Shown: positions 10,888 to 21,790 of the stretch, piece by piece
Position numbering within the stretch: the stretch's first letter is position 1
Layout of the letters: every line of letters begins with the position of its first letter
Origin: Spirodela intermedia
Taxonomy: Eukaryota; Streptophyta; Magnoliopsida; Alismatales; Araceae
Length of the DNA: 64,000 bases
Assembly: GCA_902729315.2 (NCBI GenBank)
Contig: LR746268.1
Span: 5,315,501-5,379,500, forward strand
Direction of reading: 5' to 3'
Translations under genes and position numbers: made by a program
The notes under the pieces: model-generated
What the model was told of the DNA's origin: nothing
What the model saw: the letters and a program-made list of their open reading frames with translations, nothing else
Databases searched by the model: none

Positions 10888-12848
10888 TCCTTGGGTTGAA
10901 CTGGAGAGAAAAGAGAAATCCATGGACGCCGTGATATGGGTGGCCAGTTTTTCTTCTTCTGTAGTCACCCATTGATAGTTTTTGAATCAATCAGTTGTCT
11001 TCTTTTTTTCATCCACAGCTTCTAACCGTTCCATGGATTCAGTAAGAACTTCGTCAAGCGATCTGCCTCAGAAACGGCAGCTGAGTTCCCATCAGAAGAA
11101 TCCTGGGGTTTGTCTGAATGAAATCTAGTGGCAATGTTGTTTGTCTGAATGAAATCTGCCGTGCAAAATTCTTGCAAAAATTATCATTGTAAGAGTTTTT
11201 TTCTTCTCTGTGATAATATATTTTGAAAGTGCATCATCATTCTGAGGCATGCTTGGTGAGATCAGATGATAGAAATTTGCAGATTTGGGAAATTTACGTT
11301 GACTTTATGATCGCCTCTGGTCACCATTCAAACACTCTCCACACCACCTCTTACACGACAGAACTACTAAATCCAGGGCATTAGCAGTGAAAATAATAGT
11401 ATTCTTATTCCAAATCTGAAGAACATTTAAGGATATATACATATATTACATAAAAATTGGTCTCCCATTATTTTCGTGGGTCATCAGAATAGGATGCTTC
11501 CTTGCTCTATTGCTCTTTAAACATTCTAAAGAAAGAAATTTGGATCCCTTCTCACCATTTGGTGACTCTGTTCAGTTTAAGCTACCTGTGGGTCAGATAT
11601 ACACGAGGAAGATACATAAGAAATTCTCTCTACCAATACGGAATAATATCATCAATCATCATATCTGACCTTTATAAGGGGATTAACATCAGTAGGCAGA
11701 TTATATGGAATTCATGGAGATGCATAAAAGAAAATCAGATTTTCAGGCAAATACGAGAACATAAGATATTATGCAATGAGAATAAGCTACTAAAGAATAT
11801 TTTTCCTTGCCCATATACGTGGATGGAGGTTGTAGACTCTGATGAACAAGTCTTTTTCATAGAAGATTACTCACAAGAGCAATTGGATCATGTTTCAAGC
11901 CTTTTTACGGGTTAAATATTGCTGATGAAAAATTTATCATTAAGTTCTAGATTCTCAGATCCGACTGTCTTTCCCTCACTGTTATCACCAAATGCTTCCT
12001 CTCCTTTCCCAGAATCAGATTAGCCAGAGCTGCATCACCTGGTATGTTCTTGGACACGCTTTGCCATTATCATTCATCATGAATCTCCACAGCATATTTT
12101 AAATCGATTTCGTTTGGTTCCCAAAATGCTTCTCCAGATTAGAGATCTTCTTGGATGATGGGCGACTCAATAATGATGTGTGTTCTTTATTTTCAATAAA
12201 AATGTGTTTTTTTTTATAGAGCTGAGAAAATTATGAGGGATCATGCCTTTATATTCTCGGTTTCTAGGTTTTGGTGTGGCCCGGTGAGAGCCCAGTCGGG
12301 CTCAGGAAAAATGAACTGGGCCTGCTAGTGGTTGTAAGCAGGCCCGAAAAAGTAGAGTAGGCACTTTAGAAGATTTGGGCCTGGGCCCATTTCCTGGACT
12401 TTTCTCGGGCCGGGTTGGGCCCAAGTCTATAAATATATGACTGGGTTTTGGCTAGCCTCACCCAGATTGCCCGTTTTGACATTAATCTCATTAATCCCCC
12501 TTTAACCTCGATAATTAGAAGCCCGTTATTATTAATTATTATCAGTGACGTCATGATATCGATTAAACTGTGAAGTCACGAGGACCGCCCGATCGTCCTT
12601 TGACGGCGCGATGCGGTGGAGTGAGATTTAGAAAGTCTCTAGCCAAGAAGGCGCATACAAAATCTCATAAAATACCCTTGTTTATGTTAATAATTACGAA
12701 ACTACCGATACTTGGAAAGTTCGGTATAGGACGTGCCTCGCCATCAGATGGGAAGGAGCCTCCTTTGGTTCGCCGGAGGTCGGCCCTGCTGCCCGTTTTT
12801 GCCGCCGTTCCTTGGATTTGATTCTAGAGCAGCTGATCGCTGGAGAAG
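10888..12848. other. Intergenic region, no supported gene
   Basis: The first few hundred bases should hold the SAM-gene 3' UTR; a CCACAG followed by a GC-richer segment at about 11,018-11,110 could be a 3'-UTR splice. The rest is AT-rich. A 137-aa open frame at 11502-11915 has no recognisable domain. At about 12,270-12,420 there is a cluster of GGGCC-type runs (gggcctgggccc, gggccgggttgggccc) of the kind found in plant transposon ends. I could not define termini. Confidence 0.4.
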
Positions 12849-15800
12849 ATGGTTCTGCCGGAGAGATCCTCGCGCCAATCCCTCATCCCTACCTTCCTCT
12901 ATTCACCCTCACCAGCGGTGATCTGCGCCAGATCCCTAGGCTTTGAATGGCTACTGTCCAGGAGCCATGGTGCTGCGTCGAGCTCGGGTTCATTGTCCTC
13001 GCCTCTCTCGTCCCATGAAGGGCCCTTCGAGGCCGTTCCTTGTCCCTGCGCCTAAGGAGAAGATTGAGCTCTACTCGCCTCAGTTCTATGCGGCCTCTAT
13101 TGCCGGAGGGATCGCCAGCTGTGGTCTCACCCACATGGCCGTCACGCCCCTGGATCTCGTTAAATGTAACATGCAGTTGGGTGTTGGAAAATTTCGGAGG
13201 TTTTGTGACGCTTGGAGAGTTTGGTTTTTGTGACTATTGGTGCAACCTCTCGTGGTCTCTACATTCATTTGCTCTCGAAATTCTTTTCATGGTCCTGTCG
13301 GGTGTTATAATGTACTATGCTATGTATGATACTAGTGTTATTGGTACCTTATGATGGGTTTCGCCAACTTTGTCGTCAACCTTCTTATGAGAGGTTCACC
13401 TTTTTTTAATTATTCTACCAACAAATGCTGTAGATAGACAATCAAACTCGGTCTTCATCTACGCTCTCTCTACAGAACATTTTTTAGTTATGCTCCATGG
13501 TTGCGTTAAGTTGATTTACGTTAGGGTTTTGGTGATTCTCGTGGGTTTTAGGAACCTACTTCCAATATCAGATCTGGTCAATGGATAGGAAAAGGGTTCC
13601 ATTGACAAAATGATTTGCTACGTTTTCGTGGATCTGTGGCAGATATAATTATATCAATTTATTTATGTGCTAATGTTAATTCTGTGCCTGCAGCCTCAAA
13701 TATTCCTCCTAATCTGCCATTTTCCTCATGATCTGTTTGCCTGCATGTGGTATTGTTGCTTTGGTTTGGCATCTCTCGTCTTCTTTTTTTGCTGCTCAAA
13801 TCTTCAATTGAACACTGCATTTCCCTTTTAGGCTCTTTGGGAAAATTCTTGCAGCGATGAGGGATAGTTTATTTTTTACCTTGTAACAGTCAAATGGGGT
13901 TTGAGGTGTTCTATTGAGTCTTCAGACTTTTGGGGGGCTCAGGATTTACATTAAGTTCTCTATACTTAATTGTATGTGTTTCCTTTCATTTAGTCGTAAA
14001 TATTATTTTCCACTGTTACAATGTGTCATCCCCTTAACAGAATTGCCACTGAATATCATAATTACAATTGCCTCAGATCGATCCCATAAAATACAAGAGT
14101 ATCACATCCGGCTTTGGTGTTCTGCTTAAGGAACAGGGCGTCGCAGGCTTTTTCAGGGGTTGGGTACCTACCCTTCTTGGGTACAGCGCTCAGGGTGCTT
14201 GCAAGTTTGGATTCTATGAGTTCTTTAAGAAGTATTATTCTGATATTGCTGGGTCCGAGAATGCTACAAAATATAAAACATTAATCTATCTTGCGGGGTC
14301 TGCATCTGCTGAAGTTATCGCTGATATTGCTCTTTGCCCTATGGAGGCTGTAAAGGTGCGAGTCCAGACGCAGCCTGGATTTGCCAGGGGTCTATCAGAC
14401 GGGTTGCCCAAATTTGTCAGATCTGAAGGCGTGCTAGGGTATGGTGTGCTCCATTTCTTTTTTCAATGGGTTCAATGCAAAACGGATTCACTCCTTGGTT
14501 TACTGCTTTTCACCTTTCAGGTTGTACAAGGGACTTGGTCCTCTTTGGGGACGCCAGATACCATGTAACACTTCTTCATTCTTCTCTTCTTGCCATGCAA
14601 CTTGGGTTCTCCTTTTTCTATTATTTTCGCTGAAGTTCATATTATACTTTCTACTGAGTTCATGTGTGAAATAATTGAAGAAAATTGGAGCTACAGCTAC
14701 TATTTTTTTTATTGAAATATCATAATTTTTTGTTCTTTAATTTTCTCTCAAAGTTCTAGTCTGATGCTAGACATAGACGTGTTTTTTGCCATGCATAAAG
14801 TATGTTATTTCGGATAGTCATATCTATTGTTTGATTTATTACTTTGTTTTACCATCTCAATCATCAGCTCGGTATACATTTTACCATAGTGGATTTTTTT
14901 TGCTCCTTTTTATTAAAGATGTCAGTCCTTTCTAAAGGTGGCAACAATAATCATGAATCGGGTTTTGAGGTCAGCTGAATTTTTTTTCTATGTGAAGCGG
15001 AAGTTGACTGCAATGTAGCTTCACATGATTTATTTGACTTCAATGCTTACATTCAGGTTGTCTTAATGAATGAATTAGATGCTTTGTAAATCCAACAGAA
15101 ATAAAAAGGGTTATGTGGTGCCACAGTAAAACAACCAGTACTCACTTCTTCTAGTAGTCTGAAGAACAATCATATTGGTAGATGCATATATTGTGTTTCT
15201 TATTCTTTATGATGTTTTTCAGAACATAATCTTGATTTAATCATAGTGCCCTCTGTTTTCGAGATGTACTCAATAACATGTATACCTTACAAGTTTACAT
15301 ATATGTCCCCATGTACCTTTCATTTCGTGTAACATTAGTGTGTCTAGAACCTTCTAGGAATCTGGTATAAATACTAGATCCTACTCTCCTTGTAAACTGT
15401 TTTTTGATCAATAAAGTTAGAGTCCTTCCACGAGTTCTGGGCACCTATCAGAGCTCCAGATCGTGTGTTATCTCGACTACATGGTATCAGAGCCATTCTA
15501 GGGTTTTAAACCCTATTTTTCAACACCGTCATAGTTGACGCTGCTTTGTTGGCGTTCTCTCCATCGTTTGCTGGAGTTACAGGCGCTGTATACTTCTGAC
15601 AAGGGATCTTCTCCTTAGCTGTGTTTCTTTCAGAGCGAATCCAGGTGTGATTGCTCCATTTCTTTGCTTCCGCACTGATCTACTGGTCTGTTACGGTTCT
15701 TGCACTGTTTTTTCTTGTCTCTATTGAGATTTGTTCACGAATTTGATTTTTCGTGAATGTGGACATTCTCTTTAAATGGAGAATGTGGGAGACAATTGTT

Positions 15801-18800
15801 CATCAACTGTGGGGGATCCAATCTCCACACGGGAAGTTAATCTTGGTTCAAGTGGTCCAAGATTACTCATAGAACTTCCTGCAATGCCTGCAGAGTTCAA
15901 ATTTACTGGATACAATTTGATTCAATGGTCAGAATATGTTTGACTGGAAGAGGGATGTTACATCATCTGATGGAGGGGAAACCGGATCCATTGTCTCGAG
16001 AATTTCGTAGATAGAGAGAAGAAGATGCATTAATCAAAACCTGGCTTTGGGGAACAATGATTCCCCAAATTAGTCGAGATTTTTTCTTTCTATCTACAGT
16101 CAAAGATATGTGGGAAACAGTTCACACGAAATTCTCACAAAGAAATTATGAGGCACATTTATATGAACTTGAGACAAAATCCATCTCCATAATTCAAGGA
16201 AATAAATCTGTGATGGAATATATTGGAGAATTGAAAATTTATGGCGGGAAATCGATTATTATCTCAGCATTGATATAGAAAAACCTGCAGAAATTATTGT
16301 CCTACGACATTTTATAGAACTAAGAAGAGTGTTTTAATTTTTGGCTGGACTTGATTCTATTTTTGATCAAGTCAGACAACAAATTTGAGTCGTGAAAGGA
16401 AATGTGATTTGGATGAAGCTATTTCCGTCATTTTAAATGAGAAAAGTCTCGGAAATTAATGTTGTCATTGCCTGAAGTTGACAATACTGCATTTATGATT
16501 AAATAGGGAGAAATTATGAAGAAAACCTCAGATCAAGCTAAACGATCCCAGCATTGCCAAGGAAGAAATCAGAAGACTGATTTTCGTGATAATCTGTGGT
16601 GTACATATTGCAGGAAAGCTCGTCACACTAGAGACAGATGTTATAAACTTGGTAAACCACAAAATTTTGTCACTGAAAAATATGGCTGTCAATCACATTT
16701 GGCAGCAGGATTACCGACTAGTTAGTCTTCAGATTCCCAAGTCAATCAACATTCTTCTTCTCCTCAGATTGAGGATATAGAGCGACTTCGAATTGAGTTA
16801 GGAAAACTGAAGTCGACAGTGACACAGTTCTCATCAATTCAGCCTGGTATGTTTCACCACTCTCTTGGAGTTAGAGTTTCTTCTGGAGATATTTTTAATA
16901 ATTGGGTAGTGGACTTGGGAGCAACGGACCATATGACCAACTCCCCCAGCCTTTTCACTAAATACAACCCCTGTCCTAGTGACAGAAAAGTGACTACTGC
17001 AGACAGATCCTTTCTAACCGTCGCAGGTATAGGAGACATTAGACTTGAATCTCTAAGGGTTCTTACTAATGTTCTTCATGTCCCCAAGTTATTTACAAAC
17101 CTCATTTCAGTTAAAAACTTGTTAGAGACTCACCTTATTATGTCTTTTTTGATGAAGATGTCTGTGTCATATTTGATAAGGTACATCATTGGAGGATTGG
17201 AGTTGTTAGAGAGCGTGAAGGTTTTTATCTTCTAGAAGGACCGAGCCAAACACATCTAGTGGAAGTGAATCAATCTCTAGAACCTCTAGAAGATGTCCTT
17301 AAGATACGATTACTTCAGTGACAGATGGGTCATCCATCCTTTAGCACTTTGAAAATAGTTTTTCCTACTTTGTTTCGAAATGTGTCATTGGACACTCTTA
17401 AAATGTAATGTGTGTGAACTTTCTAAACCCACACATACTTCATTTTAAAATCAAGGGGAAAAGAGTGATGTTCCTTTCTTCCTATTTCATAGTGACATAT
17501 GGGGACCATGTCCCATTAATGACATTCATGGTAATAAATGTTTTGCCACTTTCATTGATGATTGTACAAGATGTATGTGGGTCTTCGTTATCAAACAAAA
17601 ATCTGATATGTGTGATGTTCTGAATTTTTTTTGTGCCATGATAAAAAATCAGTTTGGCACTAGTATTAAAAAAATTCAGATCTGATGATGTTAAAGAGTA
17701 TTTTAGCCAAAATCTGAATTTATACTTCCAAACAGAGGGCATCATACATGAATCCTCCTGTGTCTATACCCCACAGCAGAACGGTTTATCTGAAAGAAAA
17801 AATCGTCATCTTTTAGAAGTCACTTGATCAATTTTATTTCAGCATCATATAGCTAACGTTTTTTGGGGGGAGGCTGTTCTAACAGCCACATACCTCATCA
17901 ACTGATTACCATCCAGAACCTTAGGCTTCCTCAGCCCGTTAGATTCATTAGCCAAGTTTTTCTCAGACCATCAACTTAAAACTAGGCTAGAACCTAAGAC
18001 ATTTGGTTGTCTCTTTTGTTCACGTTCATAATCAAATCAAAGGCAAACTAGAACTAAGATCACTTAAATGTGTATTTCTTGGTTATGCTACCATCAAAAG
18101 GTGTACAAATGTTACCACCCTCCTTCTAGAATTTTTTTTATTTCACTGGATGTTACATTTCATGAATCTGATTCTTATTTTAAAGAATCTCCATCTAGCG
18201 ATCAACATCTATTTTCTACAGCTCATATGGATCAACATGTAGATTCTTCACTCTCGTCTTCAGCTGGTAACCTGTTCATTCCCATTTCAGTCCCTGAAAT
18301 ACCCAGTCCTATATTGAATTCGCTTCCTGAAAACCTAAGGTTTGGCAAGGTTTATTCTAGGCGAGGGGAAATTCACGATTCACCAAAAATCCAAGATTCT
18401 GATCTGGCCTTAGAAAATATACAGCCATTAACATCACCTTCATCTGATGATCCTGTAGTCTTACCTCACGACTCACTTCCCATTGCCCTGCGCAAACCTG
18501 TAAGGGAGTGTACAAAAACACCCTTGTACCTAGCTGCCAATTTTCTGTCTTATCACAGACTTTCTTCACCCTATCAATCATTCCTTGCATCCTTAGACAC
18601 CACTACCATTCCAAAAAATCTCTCGGAGGCTCTATCCTATCCTAAGTGGAAACAAGCCATGGATGAGGAGATGAGAGCTCTTGCAAAAAATCAGATATGG
18701 GATCTAGTGGAATTACCACGAGACAAGAAGACTGTTGGTTGCCAATGGGTGTACACAGTGAAATATAAATCGGATGGTTCGATTGAGAGGTATAAGGCCT

Positions 18801-21790
18801 GGCTGGTGGCTAAGGGTTATACACAAGTATATGGAATAGATTATCAAGAGACTTTTGCACCAGTGGCCAAAATGAATACATTTCGTTTTTAACTGTCCTT
18901 AGCAGCAATTTTCAGCTGGAATATTCAACAATTTAATGTTACAAATGCATTCTTGCATGGTGATTTGGTTGAAGAAGTTTACATGACTCTTCCACCAGGA
19001 TATGAGGGTAATCATTCATCTAATCTTGCTTGCAAGTTAAAGAAACCCCTTTATGGCCTCAAACAGTCTCCACGTGCATGGTTTGGAAGGTTTACAGTAG
19101 CCATGAAGAAACTGAATTACAACTAAAGTAATGCTGATCACATTATTTTTTAAACACTCTTCTTCAGGAGGAGTTACAGTTCTATTAGTTTATGTTGATG
19201 ATATTATCATCACATGAGATGATGAAGGGGAGATCCAAAACTTGAGCAATTGTTTGGCCCAAGAGTTTGATGTCAAGACTTTGGGACAACTCAAGTATTT
19301 TTTAGGAATCGAAGTGGCACATTCTTCTAAAGGCATTTTTATTTCTCAATGAAAGTACATAACAGATTTATTAGCTGAAACAGGGAAATCTGCATGTAAA
19401 CCAGCCAATACACCTATTGATCCAAACCAGAAATTGTGTATGGCAGATGAAGAAATTTCTATTAATCGTGAGATGTATCAACGTCTCATTGGCCGACTAC
19501 TTTATCTAACATACACTCGACCGAATATCTCATATGCAGTGAGTATATTGAGCCAATTTATGCATCAACCTAAAGAGTGTCATTTACATGCTGCCTACCG
19601 AGTGCTACATTATTTGAAAGGCACACCAGGAAAAGGGGTTCTTTTTAAACGAAGTGGAAAGGTAGAGGTTGAGATGTTTACAGATGCTGATTATGCAGGC
19701 TCAACGATTGCTCGAAGGTCAACCTCCGGTCATCTTACTTTTGTTGGTGGCAACCTTGTCACTTGGAGGAGTAAAGCATAGAATGTAGTTGCTCGATCAA
19801 GTGCTGAGGCTGAACTTAGGGCACTTGCCCAAGGAATATGTTAGTTACTTTGGGTCAAGAACTTAATTGACGAGTTAAAAATTCCTTTATTCAGTCCTAT
19901 GAAGATTGATTGCGACAATAAGTCAGCAATCAATCTAGTGCACAACCCAGTACAGCATGACCGTACCAAACATGTGGAGATTGATCGCCATTTCATCAAA
20001 GAGAAACTTGAGGCTAATGTGATTTGTGTATCATACATTTCAACAAATAATCAGTTGGCAGATACGCTTACTAAAGGCATCTCGGGGACACAACTGCAGA
20101 AGATTATTCCCAAGCTGGGAATGGACGACATCCATTCACCAGCTTGAGTAGGAGTGTTGTCGAGATGTACTCAATAACATGTATACCTTACAAGTTTACA
20201 TATACGTCCTCATGTACCTTTCATTTCGTGTTACATCAGTGTGTCTAGAACCTTCTAGGAATCTAGTATAAATACTAGATCCCACTCTCCTTGTAAACTG
20301 TTTTTTGATCAATAAAGTTAGAGTCCTTCCACGAGTGTTGGGCATCTATCAGAGCTCCAGACCGTGTGTTATCTCGACTACACCCTCATATTCCTTTAGA
20401 TGACTATTTTGTCCTTGTCTTTTTTGTTGTCCTATCAGTATAACTCTTGAAAAGAAAAGAAAAGAAAAGAAAACCATCGTCTAAAAAAATACAAAAGTTG
20501 AACAATTTGCCTGATATAGACACTCATTTTCCATATTTGGCTAGATCTTTTCCAGGCATGCCTTGCTGCATTGCTCCACATTTGTAGTTCTACACGTTGA
20601 AATTACTTTGCCAATGTATTATTATGGTTAGGACATTTGAATGCTCTTGCTGCATCCCCTCCCTGTGATTCGAATGCTTCAAAGACATTCATATGATGCA
20701 AACAGTCGACTTGAATATAATAATTTATCACCTATTGTGCTTCATCTCAAGTACAATCACATCAAGAGACATTGTTTGTAGCGTCCTTGTTAATCTGCTG
20801 TAATTTAATTCTAGTTGTAGGTTTGCAACTTTTTTTTATGAACGAAATTGCATAACTGTTTCAAATAGTTATTCATGGGTACTTTCCAATCAGATTCTCA
20901 ATTCTGTTTTTGTTTGATGATTGTGTGGTCCGTTTGTAGCGGTTTTCTTTCATTTCTTTGTTATTTGACGGGAATTACCTTCAGACAAGAGTTAATTAGG
21001 TTTCTTTGGTCGAGATGTTCATTCTCGTTTCAAGCATATGGACGGTTAGATTATATGCTTGGATTTAACAAATGAACTTGCTTGCTAGCAGATCTTCATA
21101 TTTACTGGCGTTTAATCTGATTGTGTGGCGAAGTTTGTATTCTAGGATGACTCCATTGAATGAAACGAATTTCCATTCTCAGATACAATGATGAAGTTTG
21201 CATCCTTTGAGACCATTGTGGAGATGATCTACAAGCATGCATCCCCACACCCAAGGACCAGTGCAGCAAGTCACTCCAGCTTGGTGTGAGCTTTACTGGT
21301 GGCTATGTAGCTGGGTTCTTCTGTGCCATTGTCTCCCACCCTTCTGACAATCTGGTTTCATTCCTCAACAACGCCGAAGGAGCTACTGTTGGTGACGTGA
21401 GTGGTCCTCTCAGTTTCCCGCTCTTCCCCCTCCCACACACACTTGTATTTGCATTGCTTGTGACGGTGCTCGTTGCTCTATCTTGCTTAGGTGGTCAAGA
21501 AGCTCGGACTATGGGGCCTCTTCACTCGCGGGCTTCCCCTGCGTATTGTGATTATAGGCACCCTCACCGCTGCTCAGTGGGTAATCTATGACGCATTCAA
21601 AGTCTTTGTTGGCTTGTGGGTTTCTCTCGATCAATCTTTCAGTACGGCTTTTCAGAAAAGCGTGGAGAGAGTATAAACTTTGAGTGTTCTCTATTTCTGA
21701 TTCTTTCTTGTCTTCTGAACTTTCAGACCAACCACAGGTGGAGTCACGCCTGGTCCTGGTCCTGCTCCAGCTCCAGCTCCAGCTGCTTGA
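12849..21790 (+). CDS. MPT3: Mitochondrial phosphate carrier, copy A (all exons present, three lesions)
   Basis: Inner-membrane carrier that imports phosphate for ATP synthesis (mitochondrial carrier family, three repeats). Exons: 12849-13176, 14077-14438, 14521-14564, 21183-21396, 21491-21615 and 21727-21790. Carrier signatures are PLDLVKCNMQ (exon 1), PMEAVKVRVQT (exon 2) and PSDNLVSFLNN (exon 4). The C-terminus is PTTGGVTP followed by Pro/Ala repeats. The N-terminal start MVLPERSSRQSLIPTFLYS resembles the presequence of plant homologues. Three defects are visible. The presequence frame (12849) and mature frame (from about 13015) differ by one base, consistent with an extra C in the CCC at 13012-13014. 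The first intron begins TTGGGT instead of GTGGGT at 13177. One C is missing at 21240/21241 in exon 4. Two of the three are homopolymer indels, so assembly error is possible; otherwise the copy is decaying. Intron 3 carries a 5.1-kb Copia element. Confidence 0.85.
15254..15481 (+). repeat. 5' LTR of Copia element
   Basis: Begins TGTTTTCGAGATG and ends TCTCGACTACA. It contains a TATA box (gtataaatac, near 15365) and an AATAAA signal near 15410, as expected for U3 and R. It matches the 3' LTR over its full length. Confidence 0.95.
15482..15494 (+). other. Primer binding site (initiator tRNA-Met type)
   Basis: TGGTATCAGAGCC follows the 5' LTR immediately. It is the classical plant Copia primer site complementary to the 3' end of initiator tRNA-Met. 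Confidence 0.93.
15776..20147 (+). pseudogene. Broken Copia gag-pol
   Basis: Gag starts at 15776 (MENVGDNCSSTV) and stops in frame after SEYV. A UBN2-like gag segment lies near 16,090-16,245. An intact CCHC zinc knuckle (C-x2-C-x4-H-x4-C) is at 16600-16641. The protease shows VVDLGATDHM at about 16,906-16,935: the active-site DSGA motif has become DLGA (Ser to Leu), which should inactivate it. Integrase pieces include GHPSF near 17,325, HSDIWGPCP near 17,490 and TPQQNGLSERKN near 17,770. Reverse transcriptase runs from about 18,640 (WDLVELPRDKKTVGCQWVY, FAPVAKMNTFRF then stop) to YVDDI near 19,192. RNase H runs from about 19,670 (DADYAGS, SSAEAEL, NNQLADTLTKG) to 20,147. Frame breaks occur throughout. 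Confidence 0.93.
20146..20154 (+). other. Polypurine tract of Copia element
   Basis: GAGTAGGAG lies directly before the 3' LTR start TGTTG. It is short but in the position expected for plus-strand priming. Confidence 0.6.
20155..20382 (+). repeat. 3' LTR of Copia element
   Basis: Begins TGTTGTCGAGATG, ends TCTCGACTACA, 228 bp, the same length as the 5' LTR. It is followed by the target duplication CCCTC. Confidence 0.95.
20453..20480. repeat. AAAAG microsatellite
   Basis: About five consecutive gaaaa units in the remainder of the carrier intron. Unit B has only a vestige at the matching position, near 38,625. Confidence 0.7.

Larger units (their letters stand above)
15254..20382 (+). mobile_element. 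Ty1/Copia LTR retrotransposon inserted in carrier intron 3
   Basis: A complete but inactive element in the same orientation as the host gene. Two 228-bp LTRs begin TG and end CA. They are flanked by the 5-bp target duplication CCCTC (15249-15253 and 20383-20387). The domain order gag, protease, integrase, reverse transcriptase, RNase H is that of Copia. Many stop codons and frame breaks make it non-autonomous. The LTRs differ at about 11 of 228 positions by hand count, so it is moderately old. Unit B keeps the empty target site at 38557-38561. Confidence 0.96.

Noticed and set aside
11502-11915. 137-aa open frame between the SAM gene and the carrier gene
   Set aside because: No family motif, AT-rich codons, and no splice or promoter context. 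Chance open frame is more likely.
12270-12420. GGGCC-rich cluster resembling a DNA-transposon end
   Set aside because: No inverted termini or target duplication could be identified by eye, so it is not called as an element.
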